The notes below the pieces were generated by a model, which was given only the letters and a program-made list of their open reading frames with translations, searched no databases and had not been told where the DNA came from. A stretch of 64,000 bases of DNA from Zunongwangia sp. HGR-M22 (GTDB lineage Bacteria > Bacteroidota > Bacteroidia > Flavobacteriales > Flavobacteriaceae), in NCBI RefSeq assembly GCF_027594425.1, contig NZ_CP115159.1, positions 981,001 to 1,045,000 of the forward strand, written 5' to 3'. The translations under genes and the position numbers were made by a program. Position 1 is the stretch's first letter. Each line of letters starts with the position of its first letter. Positions 1 to 8,143 of this stretch are shown one piece after another.

Positions 1-482
1 ATATCGATACTGATGGTACGGCATATCATATTACCTCTTCGGAAGAAAACCAGACGTTGCATATTTCAAAATTAACCGATGATTACCTTAATTTTACCGG
101 AGAGTGGGTGAGGATGCAACCCGGTGGACAGAATGAAGCACCTGCGATTTTCGAGAAAGATGGTTATTATTATATGATTACTTCCGGGTTAACCGGTTGG
201 GATCCCAATGCTGCTCGTTCGTTTAGAGCAAAATCTATCATGGGTCCCTGGGAAAAATTAGGTAACCCGGCTGTTGGAGAGGATGCCGACAAAACTTTCT
301 TTTCACAAAGTACTTTTGTGTTACCAGTACAGGGAAAAAAAGATAGTTTTATCTTTATGGCAGACCGCTGGAAACCTAAAAATCATATTGATGGCCGCTA
401 TATCTGGTTGCCTATAGAGTGGAAGGACGAAAAACCAGTTATTCGCTGGAAAGATGAGTGGGAATTATCTGTATTCGAATAA
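1..482 (+). CDS. GH43 glycoside hydrolase, C-terminal part (5' end outside window)
   Basis: The reading frame is open from the window edge (codons in phase with base 3) to a stop at 480-482, so the true start lies upstream; the first ATG at 57 is internal. The roughly 160 visible residues have the blade pattern of the five-bladed propeller of family 43 glycosidases. The NEAP motif carries the probable general-acid Glu, and a later RYIWLPIEW strand is typical of the family's C-terminal end. GH43 enzymes remove arabinose, xylose or galactose from plant and algal polysaccharides. It is followed by two more GH43 genes and one GH43 relic on the same strand, so it belongs to a polysaccharide-utilisation cluster. 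The substrate cannot be told from this fragment. Confidence 0.8.
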   Translation, partial: IDTDGTAYHITSSEENQTLHISKLTDDYLNFTGEWVRMQPGGQNEAPAIFEKDGYYYMITSGLTGWDPNAARSFRAKSIMGPWEKLGNPAVGEDADKTFFSQSTFVLPVQGKKDSFIFMADRWKPKNHIDGRYIWLPIEWKDEKPVIRWKDEWELSVFE

Positions 483-503
483 AATTGTATTTAACAATTA
501 AGC

Positions 504-1339
504 ATGCAAAAAAGTGGTTTTGTTTCAAGTTTTTTAGTGGTTTTTGTATTCGGTATGTTAGCGTGGATCTACATCTGAAAAACATCAAAATACCTATGAA
601 AATAATGAAATTAAAGCAGAAAAAATGGCAGCGTGATGGCGAAAAATATTTTTTTGGGGAATAACCATGGATTCGTTCTTATGAAGTACAGTAACTTAAT
701 TAATTGGAGTAAAACTAACATTCGCCTAGATGCCTCGTTTCCTGGTCTTAAAGAAGTTGGAACAGCATGGGCGCAGAGACGATATTTGATTCGAAAGAAG
801 GTAAATTGATGTTGTATTATACTAGAGAATGGGAAATAAGCGCAATCGGATGTATTATTCTTATGTGAACGACAACTTTGATAGTTTGCTAAGTCCGCCA
901 AAATTAATCTTCGTTCATCCAAAAGATGTATCTTATATCGATGCTGATATTAGTGAAATTGGCGATAAATTTCATATGTTTTGTACTCCGCATGATGGCA
1001 CTCCAGGAATAAAGCAGGCAATTTCTTCAGAAATTAATCAAGGTTATCAATAATCAAGAAAAATGGATAGATAAAGAAACTAAAGCCAGTGTAGCCCCAA
1101 ACGTTTGGAAAGTTAATGGCGAAGATAAATGGATCTTGATGTATGATATCTACGGAATTCAGCCGCATAACTTTGGATTTTTGGAAACTTCAGATTTTGA
1201 AAATTTCAGAGATCTTGGTTATTTTAATGAAGGAGCGATGAAAGCCACTAATTTTTCTTCACCAAAGCACGGTGCTGTGATTCATCTTACTAAAAATGAA
1301 GCTGAAATATTAGCTGATCAGTGGAATTTCGATTTTTAA
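504..1339 (+). pseudogene. Decayed GH43 glycoside hydrolase (frameshifts and N-terminal deletion)
   Basis: Homologous stretches occur in three frames. An ATG at 504 starts a signal-peptide-like segment that soon meets a stop. Frame 3 then gives a stretch ending in GTAWA near 773. Frame 2 continues with ETIFDSKEGK from 776, where one C seems lost from GCGCCAGAG. Frame 1 takes over near 829 with MYYSYVND and DGTPGIKQA and stops at 1053. Frame 2 resumes near 1052 with KWIDKETKASVAPNVW and ends in SPKHGAVIHLTK, matching the end of the intact paralogue at 1349 (RHGSVIGITK). About 100 residues containing the N-terminal catalytic Asp blade are missing. I read it as a dead gene of the same subfamily as its downstream neighbour. 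Confidence 0.8.
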
Positions 1340-1348
1340 AACTGAAGT

Positions 1349-2350
1349 ATGAAATTTAAATTGGGATTGTTAGTCTTGTTATTGCTTTCGCAAATATCGA
1401 TTGCCCAAAATAACATGCAGGCGTATCTTTTTGCCTATTTTGAAGGAACAGGAAAAGGCGAACTTCAAGAGCAGTTGCGATTTGCAGTAAGCAAAGATGC
1501 TAAAAATTGGAAAGCTGTAAATAATAATCAACCTATAATAGGTTCAGATAGTATTTCGAATTCCGGAGGTATTCGTGATCCTCATATTTTAAGAAATAAC
1601 GACAAGTTTTTTATAGTAGCTACAGATATGTTTACTGTAAAAAATGGCTGGGAAAGTAATCCCGGAATTGTTTTGATGCATTCTGATAATTTGATCGATT
1701 GGAAAAGTACAGCAATAGATTTTAGAAAAGAATACCCTAAAAATTTTGAAAATGTACAGTGGGTATGGGCTCCACAAACTTTTTACGATAAGGCTAAAGA
1801 TAAATATCTCATTTATTTTACGATTCGGTTTAAGGGGCAGGATAATCTTGATTTTTATAGCGCTTACGCTAACGAAGATTTCAGCGGTTTTGAAAATGAA
1901 CCTACTTTAATGTTTCGCGCAAAATATGGTGCAATCGATGGTGATATCATTTATAAAGATGGGATTTACCATTTGTTCTATAAGGGAAATACTAAAGATA
2001 GCAGCGGTAAAGAATTTAAAAACGGAATTCAGCAAGCTATTAGTAAATCTTTGAGTGGACCTTGGAAAGAAGATTTTAAGTATTTAGATGCTTATGCAGA
2101 CACAAAAATAAATGTTGAGGGATCTTCTGTATTTAAACTGAATAATAGTGACGAATACATCTTAATGTACGATCTGTATTCAAATGGTCGTTACGAATTT
2201 CAGCGTAGTACAGATCTTTTCAATTTTTCAGAAAAAACAGAAAGTTTTACAAAAGACTTTTTTCCCCGTCATGGTAGCGTAATTGGCATAACCAAAGAAG
2301 AATTAGAACGTATTAATAAGAAGTGGGGCGGTGTACCCGAAAAAGAATAA
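1349..2350 (+). CDS. GH43 family glycosidase (BT3655-like arabinofuranosidase type), secreted
   Basis: This 333-residue protein starts with a signal peptide (hydrophobic run to about residue 20, LSQISIAQ) and is a single five-bladed propeller. The three catalytic acids of GH43 appear to be present: Asp77 in GGIRDPHIL (general base), Asp197 or Asp199 in AIDGD (pKa modulator) and Glu257 in NVEGSS (general acid). The overall pattern reminds me of the Bt3655-like GH43 group, which acts on arabinose-containing side chains; this subfamily assignment is from memory. It begins 10 bases after the end of the GH43 relic and is 10 bases before the next GH43 gene, suggesting one transcript. Export to the periplasm or cell surface is inferred from the signal peptide. 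Confidence 0.85.
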   Translation: MKFKLGLLVLLLLSQISIAQNNMQAYLFAYFEGTGKGELQEQLRFAVSKDAKNWKAVNNNQPIIGSDSISNSGGIRDPHILRNNDKFFIVATDMFTVKNGWESNPGIVLMHSDNLIDWKSTAIDFRKEYPKNFENVQWVWAPQTFYDKAKDKYLIYFTIRFKGQDNLDFYSAYANEDFSGFENEPTLMFRAKYGAIDGDIIYKDGIYHLFYKGNTKDSSGKEFKNGIQQAISKSLSGPWKEDFKYLDAYADTKINVEGSSVFKLNNSDEYILMYDLYSNGRYEFQRSTDLFNFSEKTESFTKDFFPRHGSVIGITKEELERINKKWGGVPEKE

Positions 2351-2360
2351 ATTCAGATTA

Positions 2361-3329
2361 ATGATAATAAGAAGCATTTTTATAGTGGTGATATGTTTGT
2401 TTTTTGCAGTGAATACTTATGCACAGCAAGATTCATCTATGATTTTTGAACCCAATCAGAACCCAATTTTCACACATAAATATACGGCAGATCCCGCAGC
2501 ATTTGTAGAGGATGATGTTTTATGGTTGTTTACCGGCCATGATTACGAAGGTGGTCAAAAAGGTTATAAAATGAAAGATTGGCTAGTATTCTCTACAAAG
2601 GATATGAAAACCTGGAAAGAACATCCTATACCTTTAAAAGTCACCGATTTTAAATGGGCCACCAGTGGTGATGCTTATGCCGGTCATGTAGAGAAAAGAA
2701 ACGGAAAATATTACTGGTACATAAGTACCAACTGGAATGGTATTGGTGTTGCCGTAGCCGATAAACCAGAAGGGCCTTATAAGGATGCATTGGGAGAACC
2801 ATTATTAACTAATGAAGATTGTTTTGCTTCAACCCACTCCTGGACGTGCATTGATCCTGCGATATTTATCGATGACAACGATCAACCCTGGATCTTTTGG
2901 GGTAATGGGGTTTGCTACTATGCAAAGCTTAAAGATAATATGATAGAAATTGACGGTAAAATTAAAAAAATCGATTTTGAAGGTTTTGAGTTTACTGAAG
3001 CGCCATGGGTCCATAAAAAAGATGGAAAATATTATTTGACATATGCTACTGGTTTCCCCGAAAAGATTGCTTACGCCATGGCAGATGATATTGAAGGGCC
3101 TTACGAATACAAAGGTATTTTAAATGAAATTGCAGGAAATAGCAATACCAACCACCAGGCGATAGTAGATTTTAATGACGAATGGTATTTTATTTACCAT
3201 AATGGTGGGATTCAAAATGATGGTTCAAGTTATAGCCGATCTGTTTGTATTCAAAGAATGGAATACAACGAAGATGGCACTATAAAACCTATTGTAATGA
3301 CCACTAAAGGAATTTATGAAGAAGAGTAA
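2361..3329 (+). CDS. GH43 family glycosidase (xylosidase/arabinosidase type), secreted
   Basis: A longer frame from 2331 overlaps the upstream gene; the ATG at 2361 gives a clean signal peptide (MIIRSIFIVV to about TYAQ, residue 21) and 322 residues, so I prefer it. Catalytic residues of GH43 are visible: Asp44 in TADPAAF (base), Asp165 in CIDPAIF (modulator) and Glu213 in TEAPWV (acid). It lacks the extra C-terminal beta-sandwich that some GH43 xylosidases carry. The layout is typical of exo-acting enzymes that release arabinose or xylose from oligosaccharides. It is the last of the GH43 row and ends about 100 bases before a convergent sugar transporter. Exact specificity cannot be read from sequence alone. 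Confidence 0.85.
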   Translation: MIIRSIFIVVICLFFAVNTYAQQDSSMIFEPNQNPIFTHKYTADPAAFVEDDVLWLFTGHDYEGGQKGYKMKDWLVFSTKDMKTWKEHPIPLKVTDFKWATSGDAYAGHVEKRNGKYYWYISTNWNGIGVAVADKPEGPYKDALGEPLLTNEDCFASTHSWTCIDPAIFIDDNDQPWIFWGNGVCYYAKLKDNMIEIDGKIKKIDFEGFEFTEAPWVHKKDGKYYLTYATGFPEKIAYAMADDIEGPYEYKGILNEIAGNSNTNHQAIVDFNDEWYFIYHNGGIQNDGSSYSRSVCIQRMEYNEDGTIKPIVMTTKGIYEEE

Positions 3330-3381
3330 ATTATCTTAGGGCAAGCCCGTAAGGCATTCGTTGAATATAAATTTTTAATTT

Positions 3382-3402
3382 CGAGGCAAGCCTCGGGGTA
3401 TT
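3382..3402 (+). terminator. Weak hairpin at end of the GH43 row
   Basis: CGAGG and CCTCG flank a CAAG loop at 3382-3395, followed by GGGTATTTT. A second small hairpin with the same CAAG loop (GGGCAAGCCC) lies about 40 bases upstream. It sits between convergent genes, but the T tract is poor, so termination is only possible. Confidence 0.3.
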
Positions 3403-3426
3403 TTACCCATTGGTAGAGCCAATAAA

Positions 3427-4749
3427 TTATTCTCTTTCAGAAAGGCCTAGGCCAAGATCTTCTAAAGATTTTCCTTTGGTCTCTGGCATCATAAATTTTA
3501 CGAACAGTAATTGCAATACCATCATAAACGCAAAACAGGCAAATACCCAACCAGGCCCTATACTTCCAAATAAAATGGGCACCAAAGATGGTATAATAGC
3601 AGCCAATACCCAATGCGTAGAAGATCCAAATGCCTGCCCGCCTGCGCGTAAATGGTTTGGAAAAATTTCAGAAATAAAAACCCAAATTACAGATCCCTGC
3701 CCGATAGCATGAGCGGCTATAAATATAAAGATAAAAATAGGTACGCTTAATCCACCCCAATCCAAAAAGAATGCGGCCGAAACCATTGCCAGAGAAATGA
3801 CATAACCAATCGAGCCGATATACATTAAAGTTCTTCGTCCTAATCTATCGATAAGAAAGAGCGCGATAAATGTAAAAATGATATTTGTTATTCCAACGCC
3901 AATACTGCTCATAAGTGAAGCGCTTTCCTCTAATCCTGCTTCCTCAAAAATTCTTGGTGCGTAATATAGCAGTGCATTTATACCAGAAAATTGATTAAAA
4001 AAAGCAATGAGAAAAGCCAGAATTAAGGGTTTTCTATACTTCTTCATAAAAATATTTTCTTTTGAAGATCTTCCGTGATCGGCCTGTCTTTTAATTTCAG
4101 TAATCTTTGCATCCAGATCTTTAGAAGTGTCGATTTTGGATAAAATAGATTTTGCTTTTGCGATCTTACCCTGTGAGATCAACCAGCGCGGACTTTGTGG
4201 AATAATAAGTACCAAAAAAGTATAGATCAAGGCAGGTAAAGCTTCCATACCAACCATCCAACGCCAGGGTTCGCTGCCAGTTTCCCGTAAGAGATAATTT
4301 GAGGCATAAGCGGCTAACATCCCTAAAACAATATTGAATTGGTAAAAAGCAACTAGGCGGCCACGATCTTTTTCAGGAGCGATTTCAGAAATATAAGCTG
4401 GTGCAGCGATGGTTGAAGCGCCAACGCCCAGGCCACCAACAAATCGAAATATCCCAAAGGTATAAGGATCGTCTACCAAAGCAGATCCTAGTGCCGAAAT
4501 TACATATAAGATTCCTATAAAAAAGAGACTCTTCTTTCTTCCGAAGAAATTAGTAGGGAAACCGCCAAAAAGTGCTCCCGCTACCGTACCCCATAATGCC
4601 ATACCAATTACAAATGTACCATGAAAAGCATCAGAGCTTTGCCATACTTGTTGTAATTGCTTCTCAGCTCCCGATATTACTACGGTATCAAATCCGAATA
4701 AAAAACCTGCGAATGCAGCACAAAGTGACCAGAGAACTATTTTATTCAT
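3427..4749 (-). CDS. Sugar porter family MFS transporter (XylE-like sugar/H+ symporter)
   Basis: This 440-residue protein has twelve predicted membrane helices and the sugar-porter signatures in order: GRKKS in the loop after helix 2 (about residues 70-74), PQSPRWL after helix 6 (184-190), QFSGIN in helix 7, a second RLGRR loop, and PETKGKSLEDL at the C-terminus (about 422-432). These mark the branch of the major facilitator superfamily that imports monosaccharides such as xylose, arabinose, galactose or glucose with H+. It faces the GH43 row, so its likely job is to bring in the pentoses or galactose those enzymes release. The sugar itself is inferred only from context. Confidence 0.9.
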   Translation of the reverse strand: MNKIVLWSLCAAFAGFLFGFDTVVISGAEKQLQQVWQSSDAFHGTFVIGMALWGTVAGALFGGFPTNFFGRKKSLFFIGILYVISALGSALVDDPYTFGIFRFVGGLGVGASTIAAPAYISEIAPEKDRGRLVAFYQFNIVLGMLAAYASNYLLRETGSEPWRWMVGMEALPALIYTFLVLIIPQSPRWLISQGKIAKAKSILSKIDTSKDLDAKITEIKRQADHGRSSKENIFMKKYRKPLILAFLIAFFNQFSGINALLYYAPRIFEEAGLEESASLMSSIGVGITNIIFTFIALFLIDRLGRRTLMYIGSIGYVISLAMVSAAFFLDWGGLSVPIFIFIFIAAHAIGQGSVIWVFISEIFPNHLRAGGQAFGSSTHWVLAAIIPSLVPILFGSIGPGWVFACFAFMMVLQLLFVKFMMPETKGKSLEDLGLGLSERE

Positions 4750-5024
4750 TTTGTTAAAATAAAATTCAAATTTTTTTAAAATATAGCCATTTTTATTGAA
4801 ATGATAATTTAAGCTTTAAAATTTCAGGAATTTGTATTTCAGAAGTTTATGGAAAATAAGCAATTATTTGATTCTGATTTTAGGTAGGTTAAAATTGAGA
4901 CACTCACGAAAACGATATTGTGAAAGTTTTATATCTTCGAGTTAAACCTTACATAAATGCTTTTTTAAGTCTATGGATTGAAATTATTTTCGCTGAGTAT
5001 TAACAACAAAAAACACTAAAAACT

Positions 5025-5384
5025 ATGGCATCTTATTTAAGAACGGAGGAGATTAAAACATCATTGAGAGTATTGGTAAATCAATATATCGAGGAATGCA
5101 AGGATTGTAAACAAATCCCACAGGATTTTATTGATTTGCTACGTCATAATTTTTTAGCAAAATTTGTTTTTTATAACAAAAAAGAGGAAGCTATTGAAAT
5201 TGGTATCAATCAAGGGTCAGAGCCTTCTGGATATCCGAACATAAAAGTGTTTAGTTTTCCGGTAAATAAGGCTTCAGAATGGTTTGACGAATCGTTTAAA
5301 AGCGATAAAAATGATCTTGAATTTTACGGAAAATTATTGAATAGAAATGAAATTATCAGTTCCTCGGAATTGGTGCTGATTTAA
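5025..5384 (+). CDS. Hypothetical protein, 119 aa
   Basis: I do not recognise this family. The protein is soluble, has no signal peptide or membrane segment, and mixes helical N-terminal residues (EEIKTSLRVLVNQYIEE) with strands further on. Two cysteines sit close together (ECKDC). It has its own 270-base upstream spacer and a strong terminator 25 bases after the stop, so it looks like a single-gene unit. An AACACTAAAAACT leader precedes the ATG, with no Shine-Dalgarno, as is normal in this phylum. Composition and codon use look like the neighbours, which argues that it is a real gene. Confidence 0.6.
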   Translation: MASYLRTEEIKTSLRVLVNQYIEECKDCKQIPQDFIDLLRHNFLAKFVFYNKKEEAIEIGINQGSEPSGYPNIKVFSFPVNKASEWFDESFKSDKNDLEFYGKLLNRNEIISSSELVLI

Positions 5385-5408
5385 CATACTAAAATGTTGT
5401 GATACATG

Positions 5409-5440
5409 CCCTGAAAGTTTCTTTCGGGGTTTTGTTTTTT
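5409..5440. terminator. Bidirectional rho-independent terminator
   Basis: A 9-bp stem (CCCTGAAAG with CTTTCGGGG, one G-T pair) and a TTT loop are followed by TTTTGTTTTTT. It lies between two convergent genes and directly abuts the stop of the minus-strand gene at 5439. Confidence 0.85.
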
Positions 5441-6185
5441 ATTGAAGTTTTTTTGCTTTTTCAAGTAGTTTTTTAACCTGTAGGTCACCAAAACCATAAA
5501 TGCTTTCGCGTTTACAGAATTCTCTAAAAATAGAAGAAAAATCTTCAGTTTTCAGGTCAGTCATAATTTCTAAAATAGTGTTTATGGGACGACCGGGATT
5601 ATTTTTCTTTGGAATTCTTGCTATATGAGCTTCAATCGCTGGGAGTAAAAATGGAAATTTATTTTGAAGTTTTTCAGCTAGTAGTCTAAGATTTTCCAGA
5701 TCGTTATTTTGATAATGTCGCCAGAGTTCTGCAAAATTCTCGAGTTTATTAATTGGTTTGCGATCTTTGTAGGCTTTAATTAATTCGGCTTCACCTAATT
5801 TGCCAAAGGTGTATGGGCTATGCTCGTTGGGCATCACTAAAAAAACCTTGTTTAAATGTGGATTTTTAGCGATTAAAGAAGTTACAAACCATAAATTTAC
5901 CTGGCAAAATAGATCTTGCTCAAACCAAAGATTAATTTCGCAGTCTTGCGTAATATTGAGAATTTTCTGAAACTCAGATTTTACGTTTTTAATGTAATTT
6001 TCTTCAGTTTCAGTATGAGTTTTACAAATAAATGTTGCTCTACTCGCAAAAAAATCGTCAAAATCAGTTTCCTGCGTGGGCCCTTCAATCAAACACTCAC
6101 GGGCGATAATTAATTTGCCTGTAATCGCTTTAGGAAATTGATTTTTTAAGGCATCGCCGTTTAGAATATGATATTGAACTGGCAT
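5439..6185 (-). CDS. DUF1835 domain-containing protein
   Basis: The 248-residue protein begins with the conserved HILNGDAL motif and continues with IIARECLIEGP and NLWFEQDLFCQVNLWF, which I recognise as the DUF1835 domain common in Bacteroidota and Firmicutes. The rest is helical and ends in a basic segment (REFCKRESIYGFGDLQVKKLLEKAKKL). No signal peptide or membrane helix is seen, so it should be cytoplasmic. Its function is unknown. It stands alone between a convergent hypothetical gene and a 200-base AT-rich spacer upstream. Confidence 0.8.
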   Translation of the reverse strand: MPVQYHILNGDALKNQFPKAITGKLIIARECLIEGPTQETDFDDFFASRATFICKTHTETEENYIKNVKSEFQKILNITQDCEINLWFEQDLFCQVNLWFVTSLIAKNPHLNKVFLVMPNEHSPYTFGKLGEAELIKAYKDRKPINKLENFAELWRHYQNNDLENLRLLAEKLQNKFPFLLPAIEAHIARIPKKNNPGRPINTILEIMTDLKTEDFSSIFREFCKRESIYGFGDLQVKKLLEKAKKLQ

Positions 6186-6391
6186 AGGAGAAAAAATGAA
6201 TACCTAGAGTTAATTTATTTTAAGTTAAAAAAAAGAGATCCCAAATTCAGAAAAAATAAATCTTGAAATTGTATAATCTGGGATTAGATTTTATAATCGA
6301 TCATCAATATTTAATTCTTAGAGGCTTGGTTTGAAATTGTAAAAAAGATTTTCGGATTCAAACTTCAGAGCTTGCAACGAGATGTTAAATT

Positions 6392-7363
6392 TTATCCAAC
6401 AATGTTGGCTACAATAAGTTTTGCGTGAATGCGTGAATTTTCTATAAACCATTTATGAGTTTCCATCCCACCGCAAATAACGCCGGCTAGATAAATCCCG
6501 GGAATATTGGTTTCCATTGTATTTTCATCATACATCGGGATTCGCTTGCTTTCGTCTTTTAAAGCGATTCCTATTTTATTTAAAAACTCGAAATTAGGTC
6601 GATAACCGGTTAAAAGCAACACAAAGTCATTTTCTATATGCTCTTCGCCATCTTGCGTTTGCACGATCACCTCGTTTTCCTTGATTTCTTTGATGCTCGA
6701 ATTAAAATATGCTTTAATACTTCCTTCTTCGATCCTGTTTACGATATCTGGTCTAACCCAATATTTTACACGCGGTCCAATATCTTCGGCTCTAACGATC
6801 ATGGTAACGTCTCCGCCTTTTCTATATATTTCTAAAGCAGCATCGACAGCCGAGTTACTAGCACCAACAACAATGGTTTTTTGCGTAGCGTAATAATGAG
6901 GATCGTCGTAGTAATGCGCTACTTTAGGGAGTTCTTCTCCCTGAACATTAATATAATTTGGGATATCGTAAAAACCGGTAGCAACCACAACATTCTTAGC
7001 TTTATAAGAAGCTTTTGTAGTGATTACTTCTTTTATTTCAGCATCAGATTTTACTTCAGTAACCTTTTCAAAAAGACGAATGTTCATTTTGTTAGAAGTA
7101 GCAATTCTGCGATAATATTCTAAAGCTTCAGCCTTTCGTGGTTTAGGATTGGTGCTTATAAATGGGATTCCGTCCAACTCCAATTTTTCAGAAGTGGAAA
7201 AGAAAGTCATATTGGTAGGGTAGTAATAAAGGCTATTTACTAAACAACCTTTTTCAAGGATCACATAGGATAAACCGTGTTTTTCGGCTTCTAATCCGCA
7301 TGCAATTCCTATAGGACCACCACCTATTATTACAATGTCGTAGGTATCGTTATTGGTTTGCAA
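6392..7363 (-). CDS. ypdA: YpdA family flavoprotein (putative bacillithiol disulfide reductase)
   Basis: This 323-residue protein has an N-terminal FAD-binding motif GGGPIGIACGLEAEKHG (residues about 14-30), the family hallmark segment YYPTNMTFFSTSEKLELDG, and a second dinucleotide motif VVGASNSAVDAALE in the middle for NADPH. A C-terminal TNIPGIYLAGVICGG segment is the usual FAD contact. Known YpdA enzymes reduce oxidised bacillithiol with NADPH; I infer the same role here. No CxxC redox pair of the thioredoxin-reductase type is seen, as expected for YpdA. Its start overlaps the end of rpe by 14 bases, suggesting translational coupling. Confidence 0.88.
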   Translation of the reverse strand: MQTNNDTYDIVIIGGGPIGIACGLEAEKHGLSYVILEKGCLVNSLYYYPTNMTFFSTSEKLELDGIPFISTNPKPRKAEALEYYRRIATSNKMNIRLFEKVTEVKSDAEIKEVITTKASYKAKNVVVATGFYDIPNYINVQGEELPKVAHYYDDPHYYATQKTIVVGASNSAVDAALEIYRKGGDVTMIVRAEDIGPRVKYWVRPDIVNRIEEGSIKAYFNSSIKEIKENEVIVQTQDGEEHIENDFVLLLTGYRPNFEFLNKIGIALKDESKRIPMYDENTMETNIPGIYLAGVICGGMETHKWFIENSRIHAKLIVANIVG

Positions 7364-8012
7364 GATTCTTAAGATCTTTAATAGTTTCTAATTGATTTTC
7401 AGCTTTAAAGACAAAACTACCGGCAACTAGAACATCTGCCCCAGCTTTTGTAAGTTCTAAAGCATTTTTATTGGTCACCCCACCGTCGATTTCGATTAGC
7501 GTTTCGGCATTATTATTAAGGATCATTTCTTTTAATCTTCTCACTTTAGAGTATGTATTTTCGATAAAAGATTGCCCGCCAAAACCTGGGTTAACGCTCA
7601 TTATAAGAACTATGTCGATATCTTTTATCACATCTTTCAATAAATCGACATTAGTATGAGGATTTATAGCGACACCGGCTTTCATACCTTCAGCTTTTAT
7701 CGCCTGTAAAGTTCTGTGCAAATGGGTACAGGCTTCGTAATGTACGGTTAAATGAGCTGCTCCGAGCGCTGCAAAATCTTTGATGTATCGATCTGGATCA
7801 ACGATCATTAGATGTACATCCAAAGGTTTTTTAGCATGTTTTTTAATCGCCTGTAACACCGGCATTCCAAAAGAAATGTTGGGAACAAATACACCATCCA
7901 TAATATCGATGTGAAACCATTGTGCTTCACTATTATTCACTGTTTCGATATCGCGTTGCAGGTTTGCAAAATCTGCCGCGAGTAGGGAAGGGGCAATTAT
8001 TTTTTCTTTCAT
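7350..8012 (-). CDS. rpe: Ribulose-phosphate 3-epimerase
   Basis: The enzyme interconverts ribulose 5-phosphate and xylulose 5-phosphate in the pentose phosphate pathway. The ATG at 8012 gives 220 residues starting MKEKIIAPSLLAADF, the family's normal N-terminus; a TTG at 8036 in the same frame is less likely. Signature HIDIMDGVFVPNISFG carries the metal-binding His and catalytic Asp, HLMIVDPDRYI follows, and the second catalytic Asp lies in IEIDGGVT. The phosphate-binding MSVNPGFGGQSF and LVAGSFVF segments are present. It is the first gene of an rpe-ypdA pair, and would help carry pentoses released by the nearby GH43 enzymes into central metabolism. Confidence 0.95.
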   Translation of the reverse strand: MKEKIIAPSLLAADFANLQRDIETVNNSEAQWFHIDIMDGVFVPNISFGMPVLQAIKKHAKKPLDVHLMIVDPDRYIKDFAALGAAHLTVHYEACTHLHRTLQAIKAEGMKAGVAINPHTNVDLLKDVIKDIDIVLIMSVNPGFGGQSFIENTYSKVRRLKEMILNNNAETLIEIDGGVTNKNALELTKAGADVLVAGSFVFKAENQLETIKDLKNLANQ

Positions 8013-8113
8013 TGTTACAGTATGTTTCTCTAACAAAAATACTAAGAATATGTTTGACGTGTAAAGATTATAAGGAAAAGCTTACGCGACTTCTTTATCG
8101 ATCTTTAATTGAA

Positions 8114-8121
8114 TATCTTTG
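8114..8121 (+). promoter_or_regulatory. Candidate -7 box for the lipoate ligase gene
   Basis: TATCTTTG matches the Bacteroidota -7 consensus TAnnTTTG and lies 23 bases before the ATG at 8144. No clear TTG box is seen at the expected distance upstream. Confidence 0.35.
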
Positions 8122-8143
8122 AAAAAACTAAAGAAAAAAGAGC

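Noticed and set aside
611-922. Minus-strand open frame of 103 residues
   Set aside because: It lies antisense to the GH43 relic, has no family pattern and unusual composition.
3410-3712. Plus-strand 100-residue frame over the transporter gene end
   Set aside because: It is the complement of the conserved C-terminal part of the sugar porter.
7350-7363. Frameshift suspected between rpe and ypdA because the genes overlap
   Set aside because: Both proteins have complete, family-typical ends; the 14-base overlap is ordinary coupling.
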